From Chengkuizengella marina (GTDB taxonomy: Bacteria > Bacillota > Bacilli > Paenibacillales > KCTC-33759), in NCBI RefSeq assembly GCF_009910845.1, contig NZ_SIJB01000047.1, forward strand, positions 1 through 54,244: a DNA stretch of 54,244 bases, in the 5' to 3' direction. This document shows, piece after piece, positions 16,722-26,372 of this stretch. Both the position numbers and the translations under genes were made by a program. The notes under the pieces were generated by a model. It was not told where the DNA came from. It was given only the letters and a program-made list of their open reading frames with translations, and ran no database searches. Positions within the stretch are counted from its first letter, which is position 1. Every line of letters begins with the position of its first letter.

Positions 16722-17375
16722 TTACTTCACACCTACTTTGAATAACATTTTATCCATCAGCCACTTTGTATACGCTAATGTCTCTCTACTTTTGTGATAT
16801 GGCATAAACATGACTTCTGATGGTGTTGTAGACACCACAGGATCCGTTAAATTTAAAAATTGAGCAACATCTAACGATCTTGCCCCATGATATGCATGCG
16901 TAATAACCACTGTGGATTCGAAACCATGTTCCTTCATAATTTCGAGGCTATACAATATATTCTCATATGAGCTTGTTGCTTCCCTCTCCTCCATAATATT
17001 TTCTTCAGGTATGCCTTTTGACACTAAATACTGCTTCATGCCTTCCGCCTCTGTAATTGTGGCACCATTTGCATCTAAACCACCTGATACAATAATATTT
17101 TCAAAATATCCTTTTTCATATAAGTCAAATGCATGATCTAATCTTTCTTTTAACCCCAAACTTGCTTCATTATTTTCCCCTAAAGCCATGCCCATGACAA
17201 TACCTACATCTGAAGACTTTGGCAACTGCATTTGCTCCACCGATTGGATTTTCCATTGAACATAACAAGTCCATAAAACAAACAAAAGTAAAAATACACT
17301 AACTATTTTCAACAGCTTAGACCTTTTATTGATTTTTCGTTTTGTATTTAACTGAATGCTGTCACTCATTCTCAC
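16722..17375 (-). CDS. YdcF-family membrane-anchored protein (DUF218)
   Basis: A single N-terminal membrane helix (about residues 22-42, LLKIVSVFLLLFVLWTCYV) precedes a DUF218 domain: VGIVMGMALG, FENIIVSGGLDANG, ITEAEGMKQYLVSKGIP and THAYHGARSLDVAQ. The family includes SanA/ElyC envelope proteins. The GTG start at 17375 overlaps the upstream stop (GTGA) and has AGGAGG nine bases ahead, showing coupling with the esterase gene. Role in envelope maintenance is inferred. Confidence 0.85.
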   Translation of the reverse strand: MRMSDSIQLNTKRKINKRSKLLKIVSVFLLLFVLWTCYVQWKIQSVEQMQLPKSSDVGIVMGMALGENNEASLGLKERLDHAFDLYEKGYFENIIVSGGLDANGATITEAEGMKQYLVSKGIPEENIMEEREATSSYENILYSLEIMKEHGFESTVVITHAYHGARSLDVAQFLNLTDPVVSTTPSEVMFMPYHKSRETLAYTKWLMDKMLFKVGVK

Positions 17376-18034
17376 GTCAAAAAACCTCCTACTGTCTCAA
17401 AAACTTCATCCGCTTCCTCACCTAAACATATTTCATGAGTGGATAACGGAAAATATACGATTGATTTTTCTGCTGGTATAATTCGATTTAAATAACTAGC
17501 ACTATAAGGATGTACAATATGATCTTGTTGTCCTTGCACTATTAGAGTTGGTGTATGTACTTTCCTAAATTCAGCTCTTAAACGATGGGCTAACTGTATA
17601 AACTGCCAAGTAGCGGACAGAGGTACGCCATTTATTTTTTTAAAACGACTCCAATCTTTATTTCTCATTTGTTTATAAGTCAATTTCATAAATCGTCCTG
17701 GACTAACATAGATCACTGCGGCATTTAAAAGAACTAGTTTTTTTACTGAAAAGTGATTGCTGATATAAGCTGCGAGTACACCGCCCATTGAAAAACCAAC
17801 TAAATCAAACTTAGAATATAATTCGGTCATTTTTATCGCTTCTTTTTTTACTGCTTCCATCCATTGGTGATACTTTATATTCTTTAAACCCTTTAAATTT
17901 TCTCCATGTCCTGGTAAAGTTGGTACATGGCAAATCCATCCCTGTTCTCTTAAATAGGCTGCTAATGGATCTACTTCAAATGAACCTCCCGAAAATCCAT
18001 GTATGAGTAGACATGCTCTTTGATGATTTTCCAC
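17372..18034 (-). CDS. Alpha/beta hydrolase, carboxylesterase Est30-like
   Basis: The fold and triad are visible: HGFSGGSFEVDPLA (oxyanion loop), nucleophile in GFSMGG near residue 83, aspartate in QGQQDHIVHP and histidine in STHEICLGEE. This matches small carboxylesterases of the Est30/YvaK type acting on short-chain esters or monoacylglycerols. The start is GTG 18034 behind AAAGGAAG. It overlaps the YdcF gene by four bases. Confidence 0.87.
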   Translation of the reverse strand: MENHQRACLLIHGFSGGSFEVDPLAAYLREQGWICHVPTLPGHGENLKGLKNIKYHQWMEAVKKEAIKMTELYSKFDLVGFSMGGVLAAYISNHFSVKKLVLLNAAVIYVSPGRFMKLTYKQMRNKDWSRFKKINGVPLSATWQFIQLAHRLRAEFRKVHTPTLIVQGQQDHIVHPYSASYLNRIIPAEKSIVYFPLSTHEICLGEEADEVFETVGGFLT

Positions 18035-18079
18035 GAGAATTTTCTTCCTTTCATCTCCATTGAAAATAAACCAGATTGG

Positions 18080-18733
18080 TTAGGATTCAATGATTTCAAT
18101 AGATTCAATCGTTACTTCTTCCGTTGGCAAGCTCGGAGTAGAATCTCCTCCGTTTGGATTCATAGTTACTGGAGTTTGTGCAATATTTGTAACTGTTTCC
18201 ATCCCCTCTATTACCTTTCCGAAAATAGTGTAATCTGGAGTTAAATTCAGGTTTCGACTGTCCTCTCCAGTACAAATAAAAAATTGACTGCCATTTGTAT
18301 TTGGTCCACTTTTTGCCATGGCAACAATTCCTGGTTCATACAAATACGGTGTATCTAATTCATCTTCAAATTGATAGCCGGGACCTCCCCCGCCTGTACC
18401 TGTTGGATCTCCTGTCTGAATCATAAAAGTCTCTATAATTCGATGAAATATAACCCCTTCATAAAAGTTTTCATTTGCTAAAAAAACAAAATTATTTACT
18501 GTGACTGGTGCTGTATCCGCAAATAATTGAACTGTAAATTCACCTTTTGAAGTACGGATAACCGCAGAATATTTTTTTGAAGAATCGATTAACATCTCTG
18601 GAGGTTGACTCCAGCTTTTGTTTTCTTGTCCATTATTTTTTTCAGCTTGATCTTGTTCTGTTGCACATCCAGTCAGCATAACTGTAATCATTATTGCTAT
18701 AGTGATGAACTGTATACTTTTCTTTATTTTCAT
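18080..18733 (-). CDS. Cyclophilin-type peptidyl-prolyl isomerase lipoprotein
   Basis: A signal peptide ends in the lipobox LTGC at residues 20-23, so the protein is lipid-anchored outside the membrane. The cyclophilin domain follows: IFHRIIETFMIQTGDPTGTG, FEDELDTPYLYEPGIVAMAK, NTNGSQFFICT and FGKVIEGMETV. Catalytic Arg (FHR) and Gln are present. It catalyses proline isomerisation in exported proteins. A sigma-A promoter lies at 18770-18798. Confidence 0.93.
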   Translation of the reverse strand: MKIKKSIQFITIAIMITVMLTGCATEQDQAEKNNGQENKSWSQPPEMLIDSSKKYSAVIRTSKGEFTVQLFADTAPVTVNNFVFLANENFYEGVIFHRIIETFMIQTGDPTGTGGGGPGYQFEDELDTPYLYEPGIVAMAKSGPNTNGSQFFICTGEDSRNLNLTPDYTIFGKVIEGMETVTNIAQTPVTMNPNGGDSTPSLPTEEVTIESIEIIES

Positions 18734-18769
18734 CTTTTATGCCCATCTCCATCCATTTTTAATAAAAAA

Positions 18770-18798
18770 ATTGTATCATTTGCCATAAGCTTATTCAA
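18770..18798 (-). promoter_or_regulatory. Sigma-A promoter of the cyclophilin gene
   Basis: Read leftward: TTGAAT (18798-18793), a 17-base spacer and TACAAT (18775-18770), 37 bases before the ATG. The rest of the 220-base divergent gap must hold the promoter of the rightward GH3 gene. TATAAT-like sequence at 18893-18898 is the best candidate, with no well-spaced -35. Confidence 0.65.
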
Positions 18799-18954
18799 GA
18801 ATAACGAATCTCAAAGATTGAAAAAACAAGATTTTCAATATTATCATCAAAAAACCGCATTTCCTTGAATATGAATTAGAATTAATCCATAATATAATTA
18901 TTGAAATCCATTTCATTAATTTTTTTACCATAAAAAAGAGAGAGGCGAAAAAAA

Positions 18955-21270
18955 GTGAAATCAAATAGTCAGAAAATAATTACTGTAGGTATTTTATCCC
19001 TAGTCGTAATTATTATTGCTTTGGTATATTTCTTTAACAAAAATGGACAAGATGGCAATCAAATTGTAGAAGGAGGAGAGCTTCTATATACAGATCCTAC
19101 TCAACCTATTGATGTTCGCGTGGAAGATTTATTATCCCGTATGACATTAGAAGAAAAAGCAGGACAAATGACACAGGTCAATGTTACAAATTTACAAGGA
19201 AGCTCAGAATGGGATGCAGGTCCATTAAATAAAGAATGGTTAGTGAAAGCCTTTAAAGACTATCATGTGGGTTCAGTATTAAGCGGAGGAGGCACCACTC
19301 CTGTTTCAAATGAACCTAAATATTGGGCTGAAATGACAAATGAAATTCAAAAAAATGCAATTGAAAATTCACGACTAAATATCCCTATCATTTATGGTGT
19401 TGATGCGGTACATGGTCATAACAATGTCATTGGAGCAACAATCTTTCCTCATAACTTAGGGCTAGCAGCTTCAAGAAATACAGATTTAGTTAACAAGTTA
19501 GCAGCTAGTACAGCCAAAAGTGTGAGATCAACTGGAATCCACTGGAACTTTGCTCCAGTTGCAGATGTAGGACGTGATTTACGCTGGGGTCGTTTCTATG
19601 AAACATTTGGTGAGGATCCTTATCTAGTTACAGAAATGGTAACTGCCTCTATTATTGGGCAACAAGGAGAAGATATTAGCTCAAACGAGAAAGTTGCATC
19701 CACTGCTAAACATTTTTTAGGTTATTCACAACCTTTAAATGGTCAGGACCGTTCATCTGGAGAAATCCCTTTACGTACTCTAAAAGAAGTTTTTTACCCC
19801 CCTTTTGAAGAGGCGATAGCAAATGGAGCGAAAACTGTCATGGTCAATAGTGGGTCTATTAATGGGGTCCCTGTTCATGTATCACGATACTTATTAACGG
19901 ATGTTCTTAGAGGAGAAATGGGCTTTGAAGGTGTAATAGTTACCGACTGGGAGGATATCATCCGTTTGCATAGTCAATATAATATTACAGACAACTATAA
20001 AGATTCTATAGTTCGAAGCATTAATGCAGGTGTAGATATGTCCATGTTACCTGTTGGTATTGAAGATTATACAAAGAACCTAATAGATGCAGTAAATGAA
20101 GAGCTCATTCCAATGGAACGCATTGATGATGCAGTATCAAAAATACTTGCTTTAAAGTTTGAATTAGGATTGTTTGAAAACCCTTATACTAATGCTGAAA
20201 AAGCAGAAGCTTTCACTTTAGATCAAGATAGAGAACTAGCAAGACAGGCGTCGGTTGAAAGTTTAACCCTATTAGAGAATGATGGTGTATTGCCATTATC
20301 TAAAGAAGTAAAGACCATTCTTGTCACAGGTCCAAGCGCAGACAATATTGCAAATCAAATGGGTGGTTGGACGATTGGCTGGCAAGGGTTAACAGAAGAA
20401 GGAGTGCCCCCTGCTGTCACCTTTCTAGAAGGAATTCAAAACGCTGCCCCACCTAATACAAATGTACTTTTTGAAACAGATACAGCTAAAGCCGTTCAAG
20501 CCGCAAAACAAGCTGACGTTACTATCGTTGTTTTCGGTGAAGGTCCTTATGCTGAATTTGATGGGGACACTACGAATGCAGCTGTACCTATCAACCAAGT
20601 CGAATTAATTAAAAAGCTAGCAGAAACAGAAACTTCTGTAGTGGGTGTATTAGTTGCAGGGAGACCTCTTATCGTGACGGATTTAGTCGGTGATATGGAT
20701 GCGTTTATTATGGCATACCTACCTGGTACGGAAGGAGGCAATGCTTTAGCAGATGTATTATTTGGAAAAGAGAATCCGAGTGGTAAACTTGCTTTTAGCT
20801 GGCCAAATGAAATTGGACAACTACCAATGTTTTATAACCACTACCCGAAAAGCACAGCAAATGAAAAAGCTTATTTGCCTCTTTATGAATTTGGATATGG
20901 TTTAAGTTATTCTAAGTTTAACTACAGTAACTTTGAGGCAGATAAAGAAGTCACCTTAGACAGTGTTATAAAAGTTTCCGTTGATGTAACTAATCGTGGT
21001 GATCTTGCAGGATCAGAAACCGTTGAATTGTATGTTGATCAACAATTAAGCTCTGTCCTTACTCCAGTTAGAAAACTAGCTGCATTTTCAAAAGTTCATC
21101 TTGAACCAAATGAAACCAAAACGGTTGAACTAGAAATTCCTGTATCACAATTAGCGATTGTACCTGGAGATGTTTTAGGAGAAGGTGACAAAATAGTTGA
21201 GAAAGGAATTTACACTTTAAGTATTAAAAAACTGGCTACACCTGTTACAATAAAAGATAAAATTGAATAA
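18955..21270 (+). CDS. Membrane-anchored glycoside hydrolase family 3 (beta-glucosidase-like)
   Basis: An N-terminal signal anchor (residues 8-27) is followed by the GH3 barrel: YGVDAVHGHNNV, NFAPVADVGRDLRWGR, KHF (252-254) and the nucleophile D331 in VIVTDWED. A second alpha/beta domain follows (residues 405-630) and a C-terminal fibronectin-III-like domain (about 670-760). The length of 771 residues fits BglX-type enzymes cleaving beta-linked glucosides. No lipobox is seen. The start is GTG 18955 behind AGAGAGG. It is monocistronic. Confidence 0.93.
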   Translation: MKSNSQKIITVGILSLVVIIIALVYFFNKNGQDGNQIVEGGELLYTDPTQPIDVRVEDLLSRMTLEEKAGQMTQVNVTNLQGSSEWDAGPLNKEWLVKAFKDYHVGSVLSGGGTTPVSNEPKYWAEMTNEIQKNAIENSRLNIPIIYGVDAVHGHNNVIGATIFPHNLGLAASRNTDLVNKLAASTAKSVRSTGIHWNFAPVADVGRDLRWGRFYETFGEDPYLVTEMVTASIIGQQGEDISSNEKVASTAKHFLGYSQPLNGQDRSSGEIPLRTLKEVFYPPFEEAIANGAKTVMVNSGSINGVPVHVSRYLLTDVLRGEMGFEGVIVTDWEDIIRLHSQYNITDNYKDSIVRSINAGVDMSMLPVGIEDYTKNLIDAVNEELIPMERIDDAVSKILALKFELGLFENPYTNAEKAEAFTLDQDRELARQASVESLTLLENDGVLPLSKEVKTILVTGPSADNIANQMGGWTIGWQGLTEEGVPPAVTFLEGIQNAAPPNTNVLFETDTAKAVQAAKQADVTIVVFGEGPYAEFDGDTTNAAVPINQVELIKKLAETETSVVGVLVAGRPLIVTDLVGDMDAFIMAYLPGTEGGNALADVLFGKENPSGKLAFSWPNEIGQLPMFYNHYPKSTANEKAYLPLYEFGYGLSYSKFNYSNFEADKEVTLDSVIKVSVDVTNRGDLAGSETVELYVDQQLSSVLTPVRKLAAFSKVHLEPNETKTVELEIPVSQLAIVPGDVLGEGDKIVEKGIYTLSIKKLATPVTIKDKIE

Positions 21271-21277
21271 AGATCCT

Positions 21278-21336
21278 GTGAAGCAAGGATATATTTAAAA
21301 GATATGTATTCTTTGCTTCACTTCCTCTTTTTTTTA
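21278..21336 (+). terminator. Intrinsic terminator of the GH3 gene
   Basis: GTGAAGCAA (21278-21286) pairs with TTGCTTCAC (21313-21321), followed by TTCCTC and a run of eight or more T. It overlaps the end of the converging membrane protein gene region and may serve it in part. Confidence 0.8.
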
Positions 21337-21342
21337 ACAACC

Positions 21343-21780
21343 TCACCACAAAACTGGTTTATGTACCATAAACCACATTGCTATTAATAAAATAGAAATA
21401 TAATAAATAACCGATCGTTTAAGTTTAGTGATTAGAATCATACGATCTATTTCTCCACTTTCAATTTTTCGAATGGTTGGTGAGAATGCACGGGCCATAA
21501 AAAAAATAGAACACATCAATACAAGCACAGTCATGACAATCCAAGAATCCAGCCAATTCCATCCCCCTAACCAAATTAATAAAATTCCCGTCGTAACCAA
21601 CACATGTCCCGCATGTTTAGATAACCTTACTATAAAACGTATTAAATCTAATACCGTTTTTTCAATATCTACTTGATGTTTCAATTTGTTTAACAAAGGA
21701 AACAGAATAAATATTGGACCAATGGATAGGATTACACTAAATATATGCAAATATAAAATAATAATATAAATCGTATACAT
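21343..21780 (-). CDS. Small four-helix membrane protein (DUF2269-like)
   Basis: The 145-residue product has four hydrophobic helices (about residues 4-28, 57-72, 78-95, 122-140) with conserved-looking histidines, H12 in LYLHIFS and H56 in SKHAGH. This layout resembles DUF2269/CopD-type integral membrane proteins. GGAGGTAGG lies nine bases before ATG 21780. Function is unknown and the family call is moderate. Confidence 0.6.
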   Translation of the reverse strand: MYTIYIIILYLHIFSVILSIGPIFILFPLLNKLKHQVDIEKTVLDLIRFIVRLSKHAGHVLVTTGILLIWLGGWNWLDSWIVMTVLVLMCSIFFMARAFSPTIRKIESGEIDRMILITKLKRSVIYYISILLIAMWFMVHKPVLW

Positions 21781-21850
21781 ATGTAGACCTACCTCCTATT
21801 ATATTTCTTTAGATTGATATGATATAAAATAATTTGAATATAATACATAC

Positions 21851-21885
21851 AAAAGCAGTGTTTTCATAGTGAGAACACTGCTTTT
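21851..21885 (-). terminator. Terminator hairpin after the ASCH gene
   Basis: AAAAGCAGTGTT and AACACTGCTTTT form a 12-pair stem around an 11-base loop, with TTTT at the 3' side on both strands. It lies 30 bases past the ASCH stop. Confidence 0.75.
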
Positions 21886-21913
21886 GTTAAGTAATCAAGA
21901 TTGAAAAGTATAA

Positions 21914-22246
21914 TTAGTCTACTTTACGAAATTCATGTACCCATACTTGCATATGAGGTAACCAAGGCATTCCAGGATGAAGTGCCATGATTTTATCTTT
22001 ATATGATTTCATATCCGGATAACCTTCAGTTTTAGCGTGTTCATCTCTCATATCGCCTAGTGATTGTTGATACACGTTATATACTTCGTATCTATTTCCT
22101 TCTAACTCCATGACTTCTCCAATATCTGCATATCTACCATTTCTTCTTGTTGCTGTTTTTTCTCCTTTTAAAACTCTTTTTACATCGTCCTTATCCGTAA
22201 CCATTCTTTCGATAGTGCAAGTTTTTGGTGGAAGATTCGTTGTCAT
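21914..22246 (-). CDS. ASCH-domain protein
   Basis: The 110-residue protein contains the ASCH signature of a basic pocket, VLKGEKTATRRNGRYADIGE, then a beta strand YEVYNVYQQSL and a hydrophobic C-terminus HMQVWVHEF. ASCH domains are RNA-binding or modified-nucleoside-binding PUA-like folds; some hydrolyse N4-acetylcytidine. The substrate here cannot be read from sequence. AGGAGG precedes ATG 22246, and a terminator follows, so it is monocistronic. Confidence 0.82.
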   Translation of the reverse strand: MTTNLPPKTCTIERMVTDKDDVKRVLKGEKTATRRNGRYADIGEVMELEGNRYEVYNVYQQSLGDMRDEHAKTEGYPDMKSYKDKIMALHPGMPWLPHMQVWVHEFRKVD

Positions 22247-22450
22247 ATTAATGTGCCTCCTGAATTTTTCATTATCACTAGATCTCTACTTCTTTTCCTT
22301 CATCATTATATCCAAATTTCTGTACCAAACACAATTTATTTTAACATTTCTTTACTTAAAAAGTTAAAATCACTCATATCGTTCACTTAAATTTCATGAC
22401 TTACACTTTAATCTCACAATCATAACTAACATCCTTCCTCTAATTAAAGG

Positions 22451-24724
22451 TTAGTCAAATAAAGGAGGTATATCATCAAAGAAAAATCGATTTTTATCTT
22501 TTGGAATTTCAACTTTTACCGTATTTGATTTCCTACTGTACATTTCATAAGCATTGTTATAAGTAATAACATAATACTCATATTCTTTCTTCTCTTCAAT
22601 GGCAATATCAAGTATATATGAATCTGGAGTTGAAAAAACAAGTTCATAATTTTTATCTTTCTTTTCTCTTTTATATACAAGATATAGGTTATGATTTCCT
22701 CTCACAGGTGACCATGTTAATTCCACTACTCTATTCCTCTCATTATATGAAGCATTTAAGTCAGATACTGCTGATGGCGGCTCAATAAGTTCATCCACCC
22801 CTTCAGGTCTGACAAACGAGCTTGGGGGCACATCAACTAGCGCCCGAGACATAACCTGTGAAAAGAGCTGAGCAGGGTAACTACTAGTCACTTTTAAATA
22901 ATGCTGTGCATCCGTTTTGTCAAAACCCATCCATACAGCGCCTGTCCATTCTGGTGTATAACCTACAAACCATAAATCTCGCGTTGCATTTGGGTCCGTT
23001 ACTTCGGATAACCCAATTTGAGTAGAACCTGTTTTCCCTGCAACTGATGTATTCAACTGTGCTTTTGTTCCTGTTCCTTTCTGAACAACTTGTTCCATCA
23101 TTTTTGTCATGTAGTATGCATTTTGTTTAGACATTACTTCTTTCGTTTCAGGCTCTGATACATATATTGTTTCACCTAAATCATTGATTACTTTTCGAAT
23201 GGATGTCGCTTCAATCCATGTCCCATTATTCGCAAAACTACTGTATGCTTGTGCCATTTCAAGTGGGGTCACTCCTGTAGTAAGTCCACCTAATGCAATG
23301 GATAAATTACGATCATTTTCATCAAGTTCGATCCCTACTTGATTAATAAAATCAATTCCAGTTTGAATCCCGATTTCATTTAGTAACCAGACCGCTGGTA
23401 TATTGATGGAATCTTCTATCGCTTTTACCATTGAAACTTGACCAAGATACCTATTATAATAATTTTTTGGAGCGTAATCTCCAAATTTTATTGGCTCGTC
23501 CTTTAAATAAGAGTATGGCTGCCAAGATCCTGTTTCCAATGCGGGGGCATATACTGCAATAGGTTTAAAAGAAGATCCAGGCTGGCGAGGAATGACCACT
23601 CGATTCAAACCTTTTTGAACCACATCTCTTCCCCCTATCATACCTTTAAGTTCACCGTTATGATGATCCATGATGACCATACTAGCTTGTACTTGTTGTT
23701 CAGGACCACTTTCAGGAAACCATTCATCCTCAGCAAATGTCTGCTCTAAAGCTTTTTGTACGTTTTTATCCAATGTAGTGTATATTTTATAACCACCTTC
23801 ACGAAGTTCATCTTCAGAAATCCCTGCCTTATTGGCAGCTTCTAATATGACATAATCAATGAAGGACACATTATTTTGTTTTTCTACTGCAATTGGTTGA
23901 TATTCCACTTTCTTTGCTTCATTCATCTCTGTTTTGGAAATGATATTTTGTTCAAACATAAGCTGTAATACAATACTTCTACGATCCTTAGATTTTTCAG
24001 CATCATCTATAGGATTATAGTAAGATGGAGCTTTAGGTATCCCTGCTAATGTCGCAATTTCCCACAACTCTAAATCATGTAAATTATCTTTTCCAAAGTA
24101 TGACTTAGATGCTGCTTTTACTCCGTAAATATTTCCTTGTCCAAAATAAATTTGATTTAAATACATTGCTAAGATTTCATCTTTGGTGAATTGATTTTCA
24201 AGCGCAATTGCAATCGAAGCTTCTTGAACTTTTCTAAATAGCGTTTTTTCTGATGAAAGAAACATGTTTTTAGCAAGCTGCTGAGTAATTGTACTGCCTC
24301 CCTCAACAATTTCCCCTGATACTACATCTCTATAAAGTGCCCTTCCAATTGCCCAAAGATCTACGCCACCATGCTCATTAAAACGTTTATCTTCAGTCGC
24401 AATAAATGCATCAATCATTAACTCCGGAATATCAGTTGAACTAACAATTTCTCTATTTTCTTTAAAAAGTTTTCTAATTTCCTCTCCATTATGATCATAA
24501 ATAATGGAGGTTTCTAACATATCCATTTTTTTTAAGTTTTCTTTTAATAATCTTTCACCATTAAATATAATTAACAAATAACCCACAAATAAAAGTATAA
24601 TAAACACCACGATAGATATTGTGAGCCATTTGAAGAAACTTTTCATATTCCTTTTATTTAATTTTTGAGAATTACTTTTTTCTTCCTGATTTACTGTTTC
24701 ATTTGAGGGTGACTTTTCCTTCAT
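22451..24724 (-). CDS. Class A penicillin-binding protein (bifunctional PBP1A family)
   Basis: A cytoplasmic tail, one membrane helix (residues 32-54), then a GT51 glycosyltransferase domain with catalytic E111 (TEDKRFNEHGG) and GGSTITQQLAKN. The transpeptidase has S384-xx-K387 (PGSSFKPI), SIN at 439-441 and KTG at 564-566. A fibronectin-III-like domain (about 660-745) closes the 757-residue protein. It polymerises and crosslinks peptidoglycan. GGAGTAG precedes ATG 24724. Confidence 0.95.
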   Translation of the reverse strand: MKEKSPSNETVNQEEKSNSQKLNKRNMKSFFKWLTISIVVFIILLFVGYLLIIFNGERLLKENLKKMDMLETSIIYDHNGEEIRKLFKENREIVSSTDIPELMIDAFIATEDKRFNEHGGVDLWAIGRALYRDVVSGEIVEGGSTITQQLAKNMFLSSEKTLFRKVQEASIAIALENQFTKDEILAMYLNQIYFGQGNIYGVKAASKSYFGKDNLHDLELWEIATLAGIPKAPSYYNPIDDAEKSKDRRSIVLQLMFEQNIISKTEMNEAKKVEYQPIAVEKQNNVSFIDYVILEAANKAGISEDELREGGYKIYTTLDKNVQKALEQTFAEDEWFPESGPEQQVQASMVIMDHHNGELKGMIGGRDVVQKGLNRVVIPRQPGSSFKPIAVYAPALETGSWQPYSYLKDEPIKFGDYAPKNYYNRYLGQVSMVKAIEDSINIPAVWLLNEIGIQTGIDFINQVGIELDENDRNLSIALGGLTTGVTPLEMAQAYSSFANNGTWIEATSIRKVINDLGETIYVSEPETKEVMSKQNAYYMTKMMEQVVQKGTGTKAQLNTSVAGKTGSTQIGLSEVTDPNATRDLWFVGYTPEWTGAVWMGFDKTDAQHYLKVTSSYPAQLFSQVMSRALVDVPPSSFVRPEGVDELIEPPSAVSDLNASYNERNRVVELTWSPVRGNHNLYLVYKREKKDKNYELVFSTPDSYILDIAIEEKKEYEYYVITYNNAYEMYSRKSNTVKVEIPKDKNRFFFDDIPPLFD

Positions 24725-24908
24725 GTTGATCTACTCCCTGTTGTTAAAAGCGAAATTAAACCACCAAAACTAATTAAATACTAGAATGTATCTAAAAGTA
24801 ATACCTCTAGTTTACCACATTCTTCATACACCCACAAAAGTGAGTAATTGATAGGCAGCCCAGCACATCCCTTAGTTAGATGGTACCAAGTTGAACAGAT
24901 TTAAGAAG

Positions 24909-26342
24909 TTACATTTTATTGTTGATGATATCTCTTGCTATCCATACACCTGCAGCACCAGCTTGTGCAAGCCCCCGTGTAATCCCTGCTCCATCTCCAC
25001 CACAGTATAATCCTTTTATTTCAGTTTCAAAGTTTTCCATTAACTTTGGTCTTGCAGAATAAAATTTTGCTTCAACCCCATAGAAAAGGGTATGCTCTGA
25101 TGCAATCCCTGGAGTTACTTCATCCAAAGCTTCTACCATTTCGATTAAGCTAACCATGGTATTGTATGGTAATACCAATCCAAGGTCACCTGGAACAGCT
25201 TCTTTCAAGGTGGGTTCAAGAAATCCCTCTTTTATTCTCTGGTTTGTTGAACGTCTGCCTTTCTTAATATCTCCAAACTTTTGAACAATGACTCCTCCAT
25301 TAGATAAATCATTTGCACGCTGGCATATTTCTCTTGCATATTCATTCGGTTTATCAAAGGGCTCAGTAAACTTGTGTGAAACTAATAAAGCAAAATTAGT
25401 ATTAGATGAACCACGTTTAGGATCTTTAAATGAATGACCATTCGCAGCTATAACTCCACTGTGATTTTCTACTACTACATGCCCTGAAGGATTGCTGCAA
25501 AAAGTTCTAACACGGGTTCCTACACTCGTATTAAAAATAAATTTACCCTCATATAAATGTTCATTAATTTCTCTCATAACGACATCTGAAGTTTCCACTC
25601 TTACACCCACATCTACTTGATTGTTAACCATTTTCAATCTTCTACTTTTGAATAATTGTGATAACCATTTTGAACCGTCTCTACCCGGTGCAATCATAAC
25701 CTTGTCACTTTTAAATTGTTGCCCGTCTTTAAGAGATACTCCTTTTATAACATGAGCTCCATCCACTTTTTCAGTTATAATATCTGCCACTTCTGTTTTA
25801 AACAAAAAATTGATTTTCGTTTTTAAGTACTCATAAATTGATTGCAGGATTTCGAGGTTTTGCTCTGTCCCTAAATGCCTTACCTGTGCCCTGAGCAGCT
25901 TCAAACCAGCAGCATACCCTCGTTGTTCAATGCTTCTTACAGATTCTGTTGTTGGGTCCGTAACGTGTTCAGTCGCCCCATGCCGTAAGTTAATATCATC
26001 TACATACTGAATCAATTCTAAGACCTTTGACGGGGCTATATAGTCTGTCATCCAACCACCAAACTCAGTTGTTATGTTAAATTTGCCATCACTATACGCA
26101 CCAGCACCCCCAAAACCTGCTGTAATTGAACAAGCAGGAAGACAACCTGCATAATCTTTTTTTCCTGCGGGAGGAGGACAAAGCTCAATCTTTTCTTCTA
26201 GTATCGGGCATCTACGATGATAAATTTCATGTCCTTTATCTATTAATAAAATTTTCGCTTTAGGTTTTTTTATCGTCATTTCATAACTGGCAAATATTCC
26301 AGCGGGACCTGCTCCTACGATGATAAAATCATATATTTCCAC
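24909..26342 (-). CDS. COG2509 FAD-dependent dehydrogenase-like flavoprotein
   Basis: The N-terminus has a dinucleotide-binding motif, DFIIVGAGPAGIFASYEM, then a cysteine cluster (RRCPILEEKIELCPPPAG, CLPACSITAGFGG) and the C-terminal FAD motif GLYCGGDGAGITRGLAQAGA. These mark the uncharacterised COG2509 family. No partner enzyme is adjacent and the substrate is unknown. The start is GTG 26342 with AGGAGG nine bases upstream. A guanine-class riboswitch and terminator sit directly ahead, implying purine-dependent expression. Confidence 0.9.
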   Translation of the reverse strand: MEIYDFIIVGAGPAGIFASYEMTIKKPKAKILLIDKGHEIYHRRCPILEEKIELCPPPAGKKDYAGCLPACSITAGFGGAGAYSDGKFNITTEFGGWMTDYIAPSKVLELIQYVDDINLRHGATEHVTDPTTESVRSIEQRGYAAGLKLLRAQVRHLGTEQNLEILQSIYEYLKTKINFLFKTEVADIITEKVDGAHVIKGVSLKDGQQFKSDKVMIAPGRDGSKWLSQLFKSRRLKMVNNQVDVGVRVETSDVVMREINEHLYEGKFIFNTSVGTRVRTFCSNPSGHVVVENHSGVIAANGHSFKDPKRGSSNTNFALLVSHKFTEPFDKPNEYAREICQRANDLSNGGVIVQKFGDIKKGRRSTNQRIKEGFLEPTLKEAVPGDLGLVLPYNTMVSLIEMVEALDEVTPGIASEHTLFYGVEAKFYSARPKLMENFETEIKGLYCGGDGAGITRGLAQAGAAGVWIARDIINNKM

Positions 26343-26372
26343 TATTTTTTACCTCCTCTTGCTAATATCAAT

